A stretch of 64,000 nt of DNA from the NCBI GenBank assembly GCA_946478235.1, contig CAMLBF010000004.1:1-64000 (forward strand). The letters are read 5' to 3'. This DNA is from an uncultured Bartonella sp. Lineage in GTDB: Bacteria > Pseudomonadota > Alphaproteobacteria > Rhizobiales > Rhizobiaceae. The translations under genes and the position numbers were made by a program. The notes under the pieces were generated by a model, which searched no databases, had not been told where the DNA came from, and worked only from the letters and a program-made list of their open reading frames with translations. Positions 36,420 to 45,022 of this stretch are shown here, piece by piece. Position 1 is the stretch's first letter. Every line of letters starts with the position of its first letter.

Positions 36420-37214
36420 TTAGTCCATCAGCAATTTGTCATCGTCGAGTGCTTCGCCTCTAACTTTCTGAAACATATCGATAAGATCACCTACATCAAG
36501 GCCTCTGCGCTTTTCTGCATGCACATCAAGCACGATTTTGCCGCCATGCAACATGAAAGTGCGTTCTCCATAATCCAATGCCTGCCGCATGGAATGCGTC
36601 ACCATGAGTGTTGTTAACTTATTTTTTCTGATAACCTTTTCCGTGAGCTTCATCACAAAGTCGGCCATACCAGGGTCGAGGGCTGCCGTGTGTTCATCCA
36701 AAAGCAAAACATCAGCATCTGACAATGTTGCCATAACCAGAGATACAGCCTGACGTTGTCCTCCGGATAAACTATCCATGCGATTATGAATACGGTTTTC
36801 TAATCCTAGACCCAATTCGGCAATACGGTGTCGAAATATTTCCCGATTCTCGCGTGTAAGTGCAGATGTTAAGCCCCGTCTTTTTCCACGACAAGCAGCC
36901 AATGCCAAATTTTCTTCTATGGTAAGAGAGCCGCAACTCCCTGCAAGAGGATCTTGAAACACGCGAGCAATCATTTTCGCCCGATCAGCGGTTGATTTAC
37001 GCGAAACATCAACACCATTGATAATGACTTTTCCTTCATTTGGTAAAATATCACCAGCAAGAACACCAAGCATTGTCGATTTTCCTGCACCATTTGAACC
37101 TATTACGGTAACAAAGCTGCCTCGCTCGATTTTCAGGTTAAGGTCTATCAATGCCTGTTTTTCTAATGGTGTGCCTTGTTTGAAAGTTACCCCGATATGG
37201 TCAAGCTCAATCAT
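36420..37214 (-). CDS. ABC transporter ATP-binding protein (TrpXYZ-type importer)
   Basis: I use the start at ATG 37214 (MIELDHIGVTFKQG), which overlaps the permease stop by eight bases, rather than the track's upstream extension; this gives 264 residues. Walker A is GSNGAGKST, the signature LSGGQRQAVSLV, and Walker B DVLLLDEHTAALDP, with the unusual His after Asp-Glu that is common in this subfamily. Partners are the permease and the ABC_sub_bind-type binding protein upstream. The substrate is unknown; tryptophan and other amino-acid-like solutes are reported for homologues. Confidence 0.88.
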   Translation of the reverse strand: MIELDHIGVTFKQGTPLEKQALIDLNLKIERGSFVTVIGSNGAGKSTMLGVLAGDILPNEGKVIINGVDVSRKSTADRAKMIARVFQDPLAGSCGSLTIEENLALAACRGKRRGLTSALTRENREIFRHRIAELGLGLENRIHNRMDSLSGGQRQAVSLVMATLSDADVLLLDEHTAALDPGMADFVMKLTEKVIRKNKLTTLMVTHSMRQALDYGERTFMLHGGKIVLDVHAEKRRGLDVGDLIDMFQKVRGEALDDDKLLMD

Positions 37215-38103
37215 GTTTTTTCGCCCCAAAATAACGTGGTACAACAAGGGTCAACACGACCAGCAATGCAGTGATAAACTGTAAGTCGGTTGATGTATCA
37301 ATACCTAAACTGCTACCTTCAAAAGCAAATTGTACTGCAACGCGGTATAGTACCGACCCAATGACGCAGCTTAGAATAATGAAGAACAGATTTCTCGTAC
37401 GGAATAGTGTTTCACCGATGATGACAGCCGCTAGCCCAAAGACGATCGTACCTGCGCCACCGGTAATATCAGTTGCAATAGCGGTTTGAATATAAAGTGA
37501 ACCGCCAAGAGCAACTAACCCATTGGATAGGCCCATACCAAAATAAATTAGGCGATCTGTTTTTATGCCTTGCGCTTTGGCCATGCGAGGATTGATACCC
37601 GTTGCCCGCATAGCAAGACCTGTTTGGCTTTCAAGAAAACGCCAGATAAGGAATGCAACAATGAGAACAATGACACCAATGAATATGGGGCGTACTGCCA
37701 TATCAGGTAAATCAAATATACCGTAAAATGGCGTAAGCGCTGTATCTGCAACCCCTAAATTGACATTTGAAACACCCATGATGCCCATAATGCGCAGATT
37801 GACTGTGTAAAGGGCAGACATTGTCAAAATAGATGCAAGAAGATTAAGGATACCAAATTTTAGATTTAAGAGTGCTGTAACCAGTCCAGCAAGCATACCA
37901 GCACATAGGGCTGATAACATTGCCAACCAAGGATTTACGCCACAAAGTATCATTACACCACAAACGGTGGAGCCTAGAAGAAATGAGCCATCAACGGTCA
38001 AATCCGGAAAATCAAGGATTCTGAATGATAAATAAACACCGATAGCAACAAAGGCATAAACCAGCCCAAGCTCAACTGCACCGGTAAAAGCAAACATACT
38101 CAT
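37207..38103 (-). CDS. ABC transporter permease (TrpXYZ-type importer)
   Basis: A 298-residue membrane protein with eight or so hydrophobic segments, related to the branched-chain amino acid/ribose permease family. VGVYLSFRILDFPDLTVDGSFLLGS-like IGVYLSFRILDFPDLTVDGSFLLG is a family hallmark of the uncharacterised TrpY-like permeases. GLSNGLVALGGSLYIQ is the cytoplasmic coupling region. It lies between the binding protein (57 bases upstream) and the ATPase (overlapping), so the three form one importer operon. Confidence 0.88.
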   Translation of the reverse strand: MSMFAFTGAVELGLVYAFVAIGVYLSFRILDFPDLTVDGSFLLGSTVCGVMILCGVNPWLAMLSALCAGMLAGLVTALLNLKFGILNLLASILTMSALYTVNLRIMGIMGVSNVNLGVADTALTPFYGIFDLPDMAVRPIFIGVIVLIVAFLIWRFLESQTGLAMRATGINPRMAKAQGIKTDRLIYFGMGLSNGLVALGGSLYIQTAIATDITGGAGTIVFGLAAVIIGETLFRTRNLFFIILSCVIGSVLYRVAVQFAFEGSSLGIDTSTDLQFITALLVVLTLVVPRYFGAKKHD

Positions 38104-38160
38104 CCGGCAAGTGTCCTGTTTGTAACGCTGTGGTTGACAATGATTTTCACTTTTTCATCC

Positions 38161-39120
38161 CTACTTATCTGATGTTTTGTTTGCACGATCCAAAACTGTT
38201 TGAGGAATTGTTATTCCCATTTTTTCAGCAGCCTTTAGGTCAATTTTTATGTTTCTTGCTGGCGGTGTCACAACACTTATATCACCGGCTTTTTCACCTT
38301 TAAGAATCCGTACGACCAATTTACCGGTTTCAATGCCTGCATCATAATAATCAATTCCTTGTGCTGCAAAGGCACCCCGTCCAATTGAGCTGGGATCAGC
38401 CGTAAAGATAGGTGTTTTTGTTTCTGCTGCAACTTTTGTAGCACCTTCGAGAACTGATATGATTGTATTATCCGTTGGTACATAGATAATATCAACTTTG
38501 CCAACCAAAGCGCGTGTAGCAGCTTGAACATCAGAAGACTTTGGTGCTGCTGATGGTATAACTTCGATACCATCTTTTTCTGCCAGTTTCCGTAAAACAT
38601 TGAGTGTCGAGACGGAATTTGCTTCGGCTGAATTATAAAGGTAACCCAACTTTTTCAAATCAGGTTTGATTTCTTTTAGAAGCTTTATATGGTCTTCAAC
38701 AGGTGAGCGGTCAGAAACACCAGTTACATTACCACCTGGTTTTTCCATTGTAGGGACAAGCTTTGCCTCTACCGGATCAGATACAGCAGAAAAAACAATA
38801 GGAATCTGCTTGGTCGCTGCAAGCATTGTTTGAGCCGATGGTGTCGCTATAGCAACAATGACATCTGGTTTGTCACCTACAAACTGACGGGCAATTTGGG
38901 TTGCTGTGGTAATATTGCCTTGCGCCGATTGAAAAGTGAGAATCATGTTCTCACCATTTTTATATCCTTGTTGAGCAAGAACATCTTCAACACCCTTCCG
39001 CACCGAATCAAGTGCCGGATGGGCAACAATTTGTGTGATTTCCACTTTCACTTTGTCTGCTGCAAACGAAAGTGAGTTGAATGCAAAAACTGCAACAGCA
39101 GCCAAAAACAAACGACGCAT
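38161..39120 (-). CDS. ABC transporter substrate-binding protein (ABC_sub_bind family)
   Basis: A 319-residue periplasmic protein with a signal peptide ending SLSFAAD. VEITQIVAHPALDSVRKGVEDVLAQQGYKNGEN and VSDRSPVEDHIKLLKEIKPDLKKLGYLYNSAEANS are strongly conserved in the family that includes TrpX and other ABC_sub_bind proteins. It is the first gene of the operon and has a GGGGAG ribosome site. Ligand identity is not readable from sequence; aromatic amino acids are one option known from homologues. Confidence 0.88.
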   Translation of the reverse strand: MRRLFLAAVAVFAFNSLSFAADKVKVEITQIVAHPALDSVRKGVEDVLAQQGYKNGENMILTFQSAQGNITTATQIARQFVGDKPDVIVAIATPSAQTMLAATKQIPIVFSAVSDPVEAKLVPTMEKPGGNVTGVSDRSPVEDHIKLLKEIKPDLKKLGYLYNSAEANSVSTLNVLRKLAEKDGIEVIPSAAPKSSDVQAATRALVGKVDIIYVPTDNTIISVLEGATKVAAETKTPIFTADPSSIGRGAFAAQGIDYYDAGIETGKLVVRILKGEKAGDISVVTPPARNIKIDLKAAEKMGITIPQTVLDRANKTSDK

Positions 39121-39300
39121 AGTTAATTCTCCCCAGAAAAATCTTATAAATCTTTATTGGAGCAGGGGTTGGAAATCAATATTTCCGCGGTTTTTTCGTG
39201 AACGAAAAAGAATATTGTAAGAAAGTTATTTTTTATGTTGCAATCGTCTTCGTGTTAGGTCATATAGGCACCACTGAAACAGACAGCTTTCAGTTTGTGA

Positions 39301-39375
39301 GCGGGTGTAGCTCAGGGGTAGAGCACAACCTTGCCAAGGTTGGGGTCGTGGGTTCGAATCCCATCGCCCGCTCCA
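39301..39375 (+). tRNA. tRNA-Gly (anticodon GCC)
   Basis: The 75-base sequence folds into a full cloverleaf. The acceptor stem is GCGGGTG / CGCCCGC (one G-T pair). The anticodon loop TTGCCAA gives GCC, decoding GGC and GGU. The T-arm is GTGGGTTCGAATCCCAT, and CCA is encoded at the 3' end. It lies between the ABC importer and the RhuM gene, where accessory DNA begins. Confidence 0.97.
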
Positions 39376-39611
39376 GTAAATCATTATAAAATTATGTCTT
39401 TATAAAGCGTTTTGGACGCTTTTATTCATGGTGTTGGTAAGCATAGAATCAAATGGTTCAAAGCTGAGCTGGTTGATTTTCTCCGCTACGTTAACATACT
39501 ATCGCTTCTATTGCGTGTATTAGAGCTTTAGCTACTAAATGACAAATTTGCCATCTAATGAAAAATGTTTCTATAATGTTCTTATCTCATAAATAGTGAA
39601 TCAGGTGCAGA

Positions 39612-40673
39612 ATGATAGACAAGAATATGGAACCGGTTCATCTTGTTGAAGATGAAAAAAATGGGAGTCGGTTTTTAATCTATGGTACTGATAAAGGATT
39701 ATGCCTTGATATTCGTTATGAGGGAGACGCACTCTGGATGACGCAAGCTCAGATTGCTGAACTGTTTGGTGTCGATAGATCAGTTATAACCAAACATATA
39801 GCGAATATTTTAGCAGAAAATGAACTTGATGAAAATGTGGTCAGTGCAAATTTTGCACATACCACTTTACACGGTGCTATATCAGGGAAAACACAAACCA
39901 GATTCGTGAAGCATTATAATCTTGATATGGTAATATCAGTTGGTTACCGTGTATCATCGGCTCAGGCAACAGTATTTAGGCGGTGGGCAACCGGTATCTT
40001 AGTTCAGTTTGCTACTAAGGGATTCGTCATTGATTCTCCACGTTTAAAACGGCCTGAAAATTTCGATCGTATTGCTGAACTGCGGGAAATTATTCGTGAT
40101 ATCCGGTCAGATGAAGCTAATGTTTATCGCGAATTAAAAAATATTTGCGCTATGTGCCAAGATTATGATGGTACGATAGAACAATCACGCAATTTTTTTA
40201 AGAAGATGCAGGCGAAACTCATATATGCAGTAACATCGCATACGCCAGCTGAGATTATATTTTTCAGAGCTGATAACAAGTGTAAGAATATGGGGTTGCA
40301 GACTTGGTCGAAAGACAACATTAGAAAAAGTGATGTTACCATTTCAAAAAATTATTTAGCAGAAGCGGAAATTAAAGAACTAAATCGTTTAACAACTATT
40401 TTATTAGATATATTTGAGGATCAACTTGATTTAGGTCGCATTTTAGTCATGCAAGATGCAGCTGACTTGCTTGATAACCAACTCAAAAATCTTGGTAGGT
40501 CTGTTCTGACGTCTGGAGGAACAATAAATGCAAAGCAAGCAAAATTAAAGGCAGATTTAGAATATGGCAAATTTGATGAACAGCGAAAGAATGCACAATT
40601 TGCGGAGGCTGATGCAAATATAGCAGTTTTAGCGAAAGAGATTAAAAATCTTCCTAAACGTCCTAAAAGATAA
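39612..40673 (+). CDS. RhuM-family protein
   Basis: A 353-residue member of the RhuM family, named for a gene in Salmonella pathogenicity island 3. An N-terminal winged-helix-like segment (LWMTQAQIAELFGVDRSVITKHIANIL, residues 42-67) suggests DNA binding. The middle part includes HYNLDMVISVGYRVSSAQATVFRRWAT, typical of these proteins and shared with Fic/Doc-associated and phage-type regulators. The C-terminal tail is helical and charged. The molecular role of the family is not known. It stands alone, AT-rich, 236 bases after tRNA-Gly, with AT-rich flanks, all consistent with horizontal gain. Confidence 0.85.
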   Translation: MIDKNMEPVHLVEDEKNGSRFLIYGTDKGLCLDIRYEGDALWMTQAQIAELFGVDRSVITKHIANILAENELDENVVSANFAHTTLHGAISGKTQTRFVKHYNLDMVISVGYRVSSAQATVFRRWATGILVQFATKGFVIDSPRLKRPENFDRIAELREIIRDIRSDEANVYRELKNICAMCQDYDGTIEQSRNFFKKMQAKLIYAVTSHTPAEIIFFRADNKCKNMGLQTWSKDNIRKSDVTISKNYLAEAEIKELNRLTTILLDIFEDQLDLGRILVMQDAADLLDNQLKNLGRSVLTSGGTINAKQAKLKADLEYGKFDEQRKNAQFAEADANIAVLAKEIKNLPKRPKR

Positions 40674-40862
40674 TTTTTAAAATATAGAATTATTTTAAAT
40701 ATAAAATGTGATTTTTATGTCATGTTGTTATTTTAATTATTTATAATAATCCATTTTTTAATTTTTGTATTTTGATTGGTATATTATTAATCAAATAAAT
40801 TTTACTTGATGTGTTGTTTTAAGTTATCTAGTTGCCTGCGTATTAAGTAGAGCGGGTGTAAA

Positions 40863-41393
40863 ATGTTTAAACAATTATTCAAAGTAACAGAAAAATCACA
40901 TCGGCATTATTGGGCAGCAATTGTAGCTGGTGTTGCTGGCGGTATGGTTTCCGGCTTTGTTAAAACCGGTACAGAAGGAATATTTCCACCACGAACACCG
41001 GATAGAGCGATTCCACCAGCCGAGGTGCTTCAGACATTCGGCATTAATGTGAATGATATGGTGTATCAATATTCAGACCATATAGTGAATTGGGGGATAT
41101 CTGGCGTCCATTATCTATTTTCGGTTGTTTTTGCTTTGTTTTATTGCCTTGTGGCGGAGCTTTTGCCGGGTGTCAAATTGTGGCAGGGACTGGCATTCGG
41201 TATTGTAGTAACTATAGGTTTCCACGGTGTCGTTATGCCGTTAGGTGGTTGGGCTCCTCCAATTTGGGATTTACCGCGTGACGAGTTGTTTTCTGAAACT
41301 GTGGGGCATTTATTGTGGGCTTGGACAATTGAGATCTGCCGTCGTGATATAAGGAATCGGATGACAAAGCTTCCTGATCCTGAATATGCCTAA
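40863..41393 (+). CDS. yagU: YagU-family inner membrane protein (DUF1440)
   Basis: A 176-residue membrane protein with about four hydrophobic segments. The block AGVAGGMVSGFVKTGTEGIFPPRTPDRAIPPAEVL and the GWAPPIWDLPRDELFSETVGHLLWAWTIEICRRDIR C-terminus match E. coli YagU. In E. coli it has been connected with acid survival, but the activity is unknown. It is a monocistronic-looking gene with a hairpin downstream, in the accessory stretch next to a dicarboxylate transporter. Confidence 0.85.
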   Translation: MFKQLFKVTEKSHRHYWAAIVAGVAGGMVSGFVKTGTEGIFPPRTPDRAIPPAEVLQTFGINVNDMVYQYSDHIVNWGISGVHYLFSVVFALFYCLVAELLPGVKLWQGLAFGIVVTIGFHGVVMPLGGWAPPIWDLPRDELFSETVGHLLWAWTIEICRRDIRNRMTKLPDPEYA

Positions 41394-41424
41394 TTTATCC
41401 AATAAAGAAGTAACATAATGAGTG

Positions 41425-41452
41425 GCCTGCAGGCGGTAAGAAACCTGTAGGC
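41425..41452 (+). terminator. Terminator-like hairpin after yagU
   Basis: Stem gcctgcagg / cctgtaggc (9 pairs including one G-T, loop of 10) 31 bases after the yagU stop. The T-tract is poor (tgctagttgttt), so termination may be incomplete. Confidence 0.5.
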
Positions 41453-41605
41453 TGCTAGTTGTTTCAATTTAGGATAACATTTGCAAATTGTCCATATTAC
41501 GACCGATTTTCTAACCTAATTTATGGTTAAAAATGGTTTTTTTCTGGTGTGTCTGCTTTCGTACTCTATACTATTCTCGGACAGCTTTCACAAAGGATGT
41601 AACCG

Positions 41606-43108
41606 ATGGAATCCATAAGCAAATTAAACCAGAAATTGTCTCAATATGTGCCATTTCGGGTTATACCCGGGATTATCTGTGTTCTCGTTTATTGGGGACT
41701 ATATCTTACACCCAAGCCTGAAGGGCTAACACCTGAAGCTTGGCATTTTGTTGCAATTTTTGTTGCAGCAATCTTAGGAATTATTCTTAAAGTTATGCCC
41801 ATCGGCGTTATGTCGATGATTACAATCGCTGTTGTCATGCTTTCTCGTGTGACTTCACCTACCTCTGCCAAAGCTGTGGGTGATGCGCTTGGATCCATGA
41901 ACAACTCCCTTATTTGGCTTATTGTTATTTCTGTTATCGTATCGCGCGGTCTCATTAAAACAGGATTGGGATCACGCATTGGATATTATTTTATCCGTCT
42001 TATGGGTAAAAGAACCATCGGCATCGGTTACGGATTAGCAATCTGTGAGCTATTGTTAGCTCCATTTACACCGAGTAATACAGCAAGATGCGGTGGTATT
42101 ATCCATCCAATCATGCGTTCAATTGCGGAGGCATACCATTCTGACCCAGAAAAAGGTACAGAAGGTAAAGTTGGTACTTATCTTGCTCTTGTTAATTACC
42201 ATGCAAATCCGATTAGTTCTGCCATGTTTATTACAGCGACAGCACCAAATCCGCTGGTTGTAAAATACATAGCAGAAGCTACAAACCAAAGCTTTACTCT
42301 GTCATGGAGCACATGGGCATTGTGCATGTTGTTGCCAGGTGTTGTAGCCATGTTGCTTATGCCATTTGTTATCTATCTGATTTCACCGCCTGAATTAAAA
42401 GTAACACCTAATGCTGTAACTTTTGCTCACGAAGAACTACAAAAGCTTGGTAGAATCAAAGGCCCTGAAGTTGTTATGCTGATTACCTTCATTGTCATGC
42501 TGGTGCTTTGGGCTGGTTTACCAGCTGCATTATTGGGACCAACTTTTGCAGTAGATCCAACAGCAGTTGCTTTCGTTGGGCTGGTAATCTTGTTACTTTG
42601 CGGAACGCTAAGTTGGGACGATGTTCTTAAAGAGAAAAGCGCATGGGATACATTGGTCTGGTTTGGTGCACTGGTTATGCTCGCCGGACAGCTTAATAAA
42701 CTTGGCGTTGTTGCATGGTTCTCAGATGGGCTTCGTGTAGCGATTGAATCGAGCGGTATGAGCTGGCCCGCAGCAATGGCTGTGCTGATCCTCACATTCA
42801 TGTATGCACACTATGTATTTGCAAGTACAACAGCACATATCAGTGCTATGATGTTGGCATTCTTGATGGTTGGTGTTCATCTTATACCAGCTGAATACAT
42901 CAATCTGTTCATGTTGCTCATGGCAGCTGCATCTACAATTATGATGTGTCTTACTCATTATGCAACAGGAACGTCACCGATCATATTTGGTTCAGGTTTT
43001 GTATCACTTGGCCGTTGGTGGGGTGTTGGATTTGTTATGAGCGTCGTAAATCTGCTAGTTTTTGCGATTGTCGGCGGCATCTGGTGGAAAGTTCTTGGCT
43101 ATTGGTAA
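41606..43108 (+). CDS. DASS-family anion:Na+ symporter (di/tricarboxylate)
   Basis: A 500-residue inner-membrane transporter with about 12 hydrophobic segments. APFTPSNTARCGGIIHPIMRSIAE contains the S-N-T motif of the first cation/substrate-binding hairpin in divalent anion:sodium symporters, and GTSPIIFGSGFVSLGRWW corresponds to the second. The protein resembles the CitT/TtdT/YflS branch, which carries citrate, tartrate, succinate or 2-oxoglutarate, often by exchange. The substrate is open. AAAGGA precedes the ATG. One ATGGTTAA (reverse of TTAACCAT) lies upstream at 41523. Confidence 0.9.
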   Translation: MESISKLNQKLSQYVPFRVIPGIICVLVYWGLYLTPKPEGLTPEAWHFVAIFVAAILGIILKVMPIGVMSMITIAVVMLSRVTSPTSAKAVGDALGSMNNSLIWLIVISVIVSRGLIKTGLGSRIGYYFIRLMGKRTIGIGYGLAICELLLAPFTPSNTARCGGIIHPIMRSIAEAYHSDPEKGTEGKVGTYLALVNYHANPISSAMFITATAPNPLVVKYIAEATNQSFTLSWSTWALCMLLPGVVAMLLMPFVIYLISPPELKVTPNAVTFAHEELQKLGRIKGPEVVMLITFIVMLVLWAGLPAALLGPTFAVDPTAVAFVGLVILLLCGTLSWDDVLKEKSAWDTLVWFGALVMLAGQLNKLGVVAWFSDGLRVAIESSGMSWPAAMAVLILTFMYAHYVFASTTAHISAMMLAFLMVGVHLIPAEYINLFMLLMAAASTIMMCLTHYATGTSPIIFGSGFVSLGRWWGVGFVMSVVNLLVFAIVGGIWWKVLGYW

Positions 43109-43199
43109 GAACAATAAATGTTAGGTTGAGACATCGGTCTAACATTACGCCAGTTTATTACACTGTATAAACTTATATCACTGCACAAAATTATACGAT

Positions 43200-43231
43200 A
43201 ATGCCGATCCAATCTGGGTCGGCGTTATTTT
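43200..43231 (+). terminator. Intrinsic terminator after the DASS transporter gene
   Basis: Stem aatgccgatcc / gggtcggcgtt (11 pairs, two G-T; loop aatct) followed by ATTTTAT. It lies 91 bases after the transporter stop and before the convergent DJ-1 gene. Confidence 0.75.
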
Positions 43232-43257
43232 ATCACATATACATTTGTTAGAATCAG

Positions 43258-43941
43258 TTATGCATTGCTGCTATGATTTTGTTTCCAGAGATTGATAATC
43301 TTTTTTCGTGGTTCAAAATCTATTTCACTCAAGATTTGATGCACCAATTTAGCTGGTGCTTTATCTGGTGTACCGCTGTCAAAAGGCGGATGTGGATCAT
43401 ACTGTAACTCAAGCTGTGCTATTTCAGCCTTTTGTTTTCCCAACAATTCAGCGATTAGAAATAATCCAAAATCCAAGCCTGCTGTAATTCCACCGGCTGT
43501 GATGATATTACCATCAATAACAACCCGATCCTTACATGGGGTAGCTCCGAACATTGGTAAAAAATCAAGTGCAGTCCAATGTGTTGTCGCCTTTCGTCCC
43601 TTCAATAAACCAGCAGCCCCTAAAACCAGTGAGCCAGTGCAAACTGATGTTACATATTTCGCCTTTTGCGCTTGCAAGTTGATAAAATCCAGAACAAGCC
43701 TGTTATTGATAAGTTCATTGACACCGTTCCCGCCTGGTATGCATAAAACATCGCATTGGTCGGCGGTCGTGATCGGGCAGGTTGGGGTGATGGGGATTTT
43801 ATTTGTCGTCATAATTGGTTGCATTGTTTCGCCGATGAGTTGAACATCTATATCGGAAATGCTCTTAAAAGCTTCGTAAGGACCAACCATGTCTAACAAT
43901 TGCATATTTTCAAATATAAATAAGCCAATATTTATTGTCAT
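43258..43941 (-). CDS. DJ-1/PfpI-family protein (isonitrile hydratase-like)
   Basis: I place the start at ATG 43941 (MTINIGLFIFENMQLLDMVGPYEAF) because AAAGGA lies eight bases upstream; this gives 227 residues. The nucleophile elbow is SVCTGSLVLGAAGLLKGRKATTHW, with the conserved Cys. The acidic residue near the N-terminus is in FENMQLLD. The closest characterised relatives by motif are isonitrile hydratase (InhA) proteins. It diverges from a GlxA-type regulator containing the same fold, with only 62 bases between them, so the regulator probably controls it. Confidence 0.85.
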   Translation of the reverse strand: MTINIGLFIFENMQLLDMVGPYEAFKSISDIDVQLIGETMQPIMTTNKIPITPTCPITTADQCDVLCIPGGNGVNELINNRLVLDFINLQAQKAKYVTSVCTGSLVLGAAGLLKGRKATTHWTALDFLPMFGATPCKDRVVIDGNIITAGGITAGLDFGLFLIAELLGKQKAEIAQLELQYDPHPPFDSGTPDKAPAKLVHQILSEIDFEPRKKIINLWKQNHSSNA

Positions 43942-44003
43942 ATAATTTATCCTTTTTATTACTATCAAAGGAAAAGAATATTGTTATTTGTATTGCAGGT
44001 TCC

Positions 44004-45017
44004 ATGACAAAAAGCCCACAAATTACGCCAAAATATAGTGACGATTATCATAACAGTCGCACGATAGTTATTTTTGCATTTGATGATGCCCAGCTGCTCG
44101 ATATAACAGGACCATTACAAGTATTTGCGACAGCGAATGAACTGAGTGACACGAAACCCTTGCCTTATCGAACAGTAATCGTTGCACAAAAGAAGATTAT
44201 AAAAACCTCAAGTGGTCTACAATTATGTTGCGAGCCATTATCGGACGTAAACGGCAAAGTTGACACAGTCCTGATTAGTGGAGGGTGTGGCATAGATGCT
44301 GTTTGTGCTTTTGAAAATGTGCTTAATTGGGTAAACAATGTGTATCAAAGGACTCGTCGCATTGGCTCTGTATGTAGCGGCGCACTGCTATTGGCGACAT
44401 TGGGGCTTTTAGATGGCAAAAAAGCTACAACACATTGGCGCAGAATTGCTGAAGTCAAACAGCGTTTTCCTGATGTTTGTTGGCAAAATGATGCCATTTT
44501 TGCGAAAGCAGGAAACATATGGACATCGGCCGGAATAACAGCAGGAATTGATATGGCCTTAGCAATGGTGGAGGACGATCTGGGGTTTGCTATTGCAAAA
44601 TCTGTAGCCCAGCAATTGGTGGTCTATTTACGTCGCCCGGGTGGGCAAAGCCAATTCAGCGAGATGCTTGATCTATTTTGCTCCGATGACCGATTTAATA
44701 TTCTCAACCAATGGATTATTGAAAATCTCTCAAAGCCAATTTCTGTCAGTATGTTGGCAGACAGATGTGCCATGAGTGAGCGTAATTTTTCACGTCTTTA
44801 TACACGGGCTACAGGGAGGACGCCGGCAAAAGCGATTAAACTATTGAGGTTGGAAGCCGCAAGACATTATATTGAACAAAATTTGCCGATGAAAACTATT
44901 GTACAGAAATCGGGTTTTGGTAGTGAGGAAACACTGAGAAAAGTCTTTCAACGACATCTTGCTGTTTCACCACAAGCCTATCGTGACCGGTTTCGTAATA
45001 TCAAAGATAAAAATTAA
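44004..45017 (+). CDS. GlxA-type transcriptional regulator (DJ-1 domain plus AraC HTH)
   Basis: I choose ATG 44004 (MTKSPQITPKYS), with AGG upstream, over the track's 43935, which would run into the divergent gene; length is then 337 residues. Residues 20-200 are a DJ-1/PfpI domain with the SVCSGALLLATLGLLDGKKATTHWR elbow. The C-terminal hundred residues form an AraC double HTH (ISVSMLADRCAMSERNFSRLYTRATG and IVQKSGFGSEETLRKVFQRHLAVSP). Regulators of this type often control adjacent catabolic genes. The ligand is unknown. Confidence 0.9.
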   Translation: MTKSPQITPKYSDDYHNSRTIVIFAFDDAQLLDITGPLQVFATANELSDTKPLPYRTVIVAQKKIIKTSSGLQLCCEPLSDVNGKVDTVLISGGCGIDAVCAFENVLNWVNNVYQRTRRIGSVCSGALLLATLGLLDGKKATTHWRRIAEVKQRFPDVCWQNDAIFAKAGNIWTSAGITAGIDMALAMVEDDLGFAIAKSVAQQLVVYLRRPGGQSQFSEMLDLFCSDDRFNILNQWIIENLSKPISVSMLADRCAMSERNFSRLYTRATGRTPAKAIKLLRLEAARHYIEQNLPMKTIVQKSGFGSEETLRKVFQRHLAVSPQAYRDRFRNIKDKN

Positions 45018-45022
45018 ATTCC

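Noticed and set aside
39301-41400. Integrated genomic island bounded by a tRNA-Gly att repeat
   Set aside because: I looked for a second copy of the tRNA 3' end downstream and saw none, and there is no integrase. The tRNA-adjacent RhuM gene alone does not prove an island.
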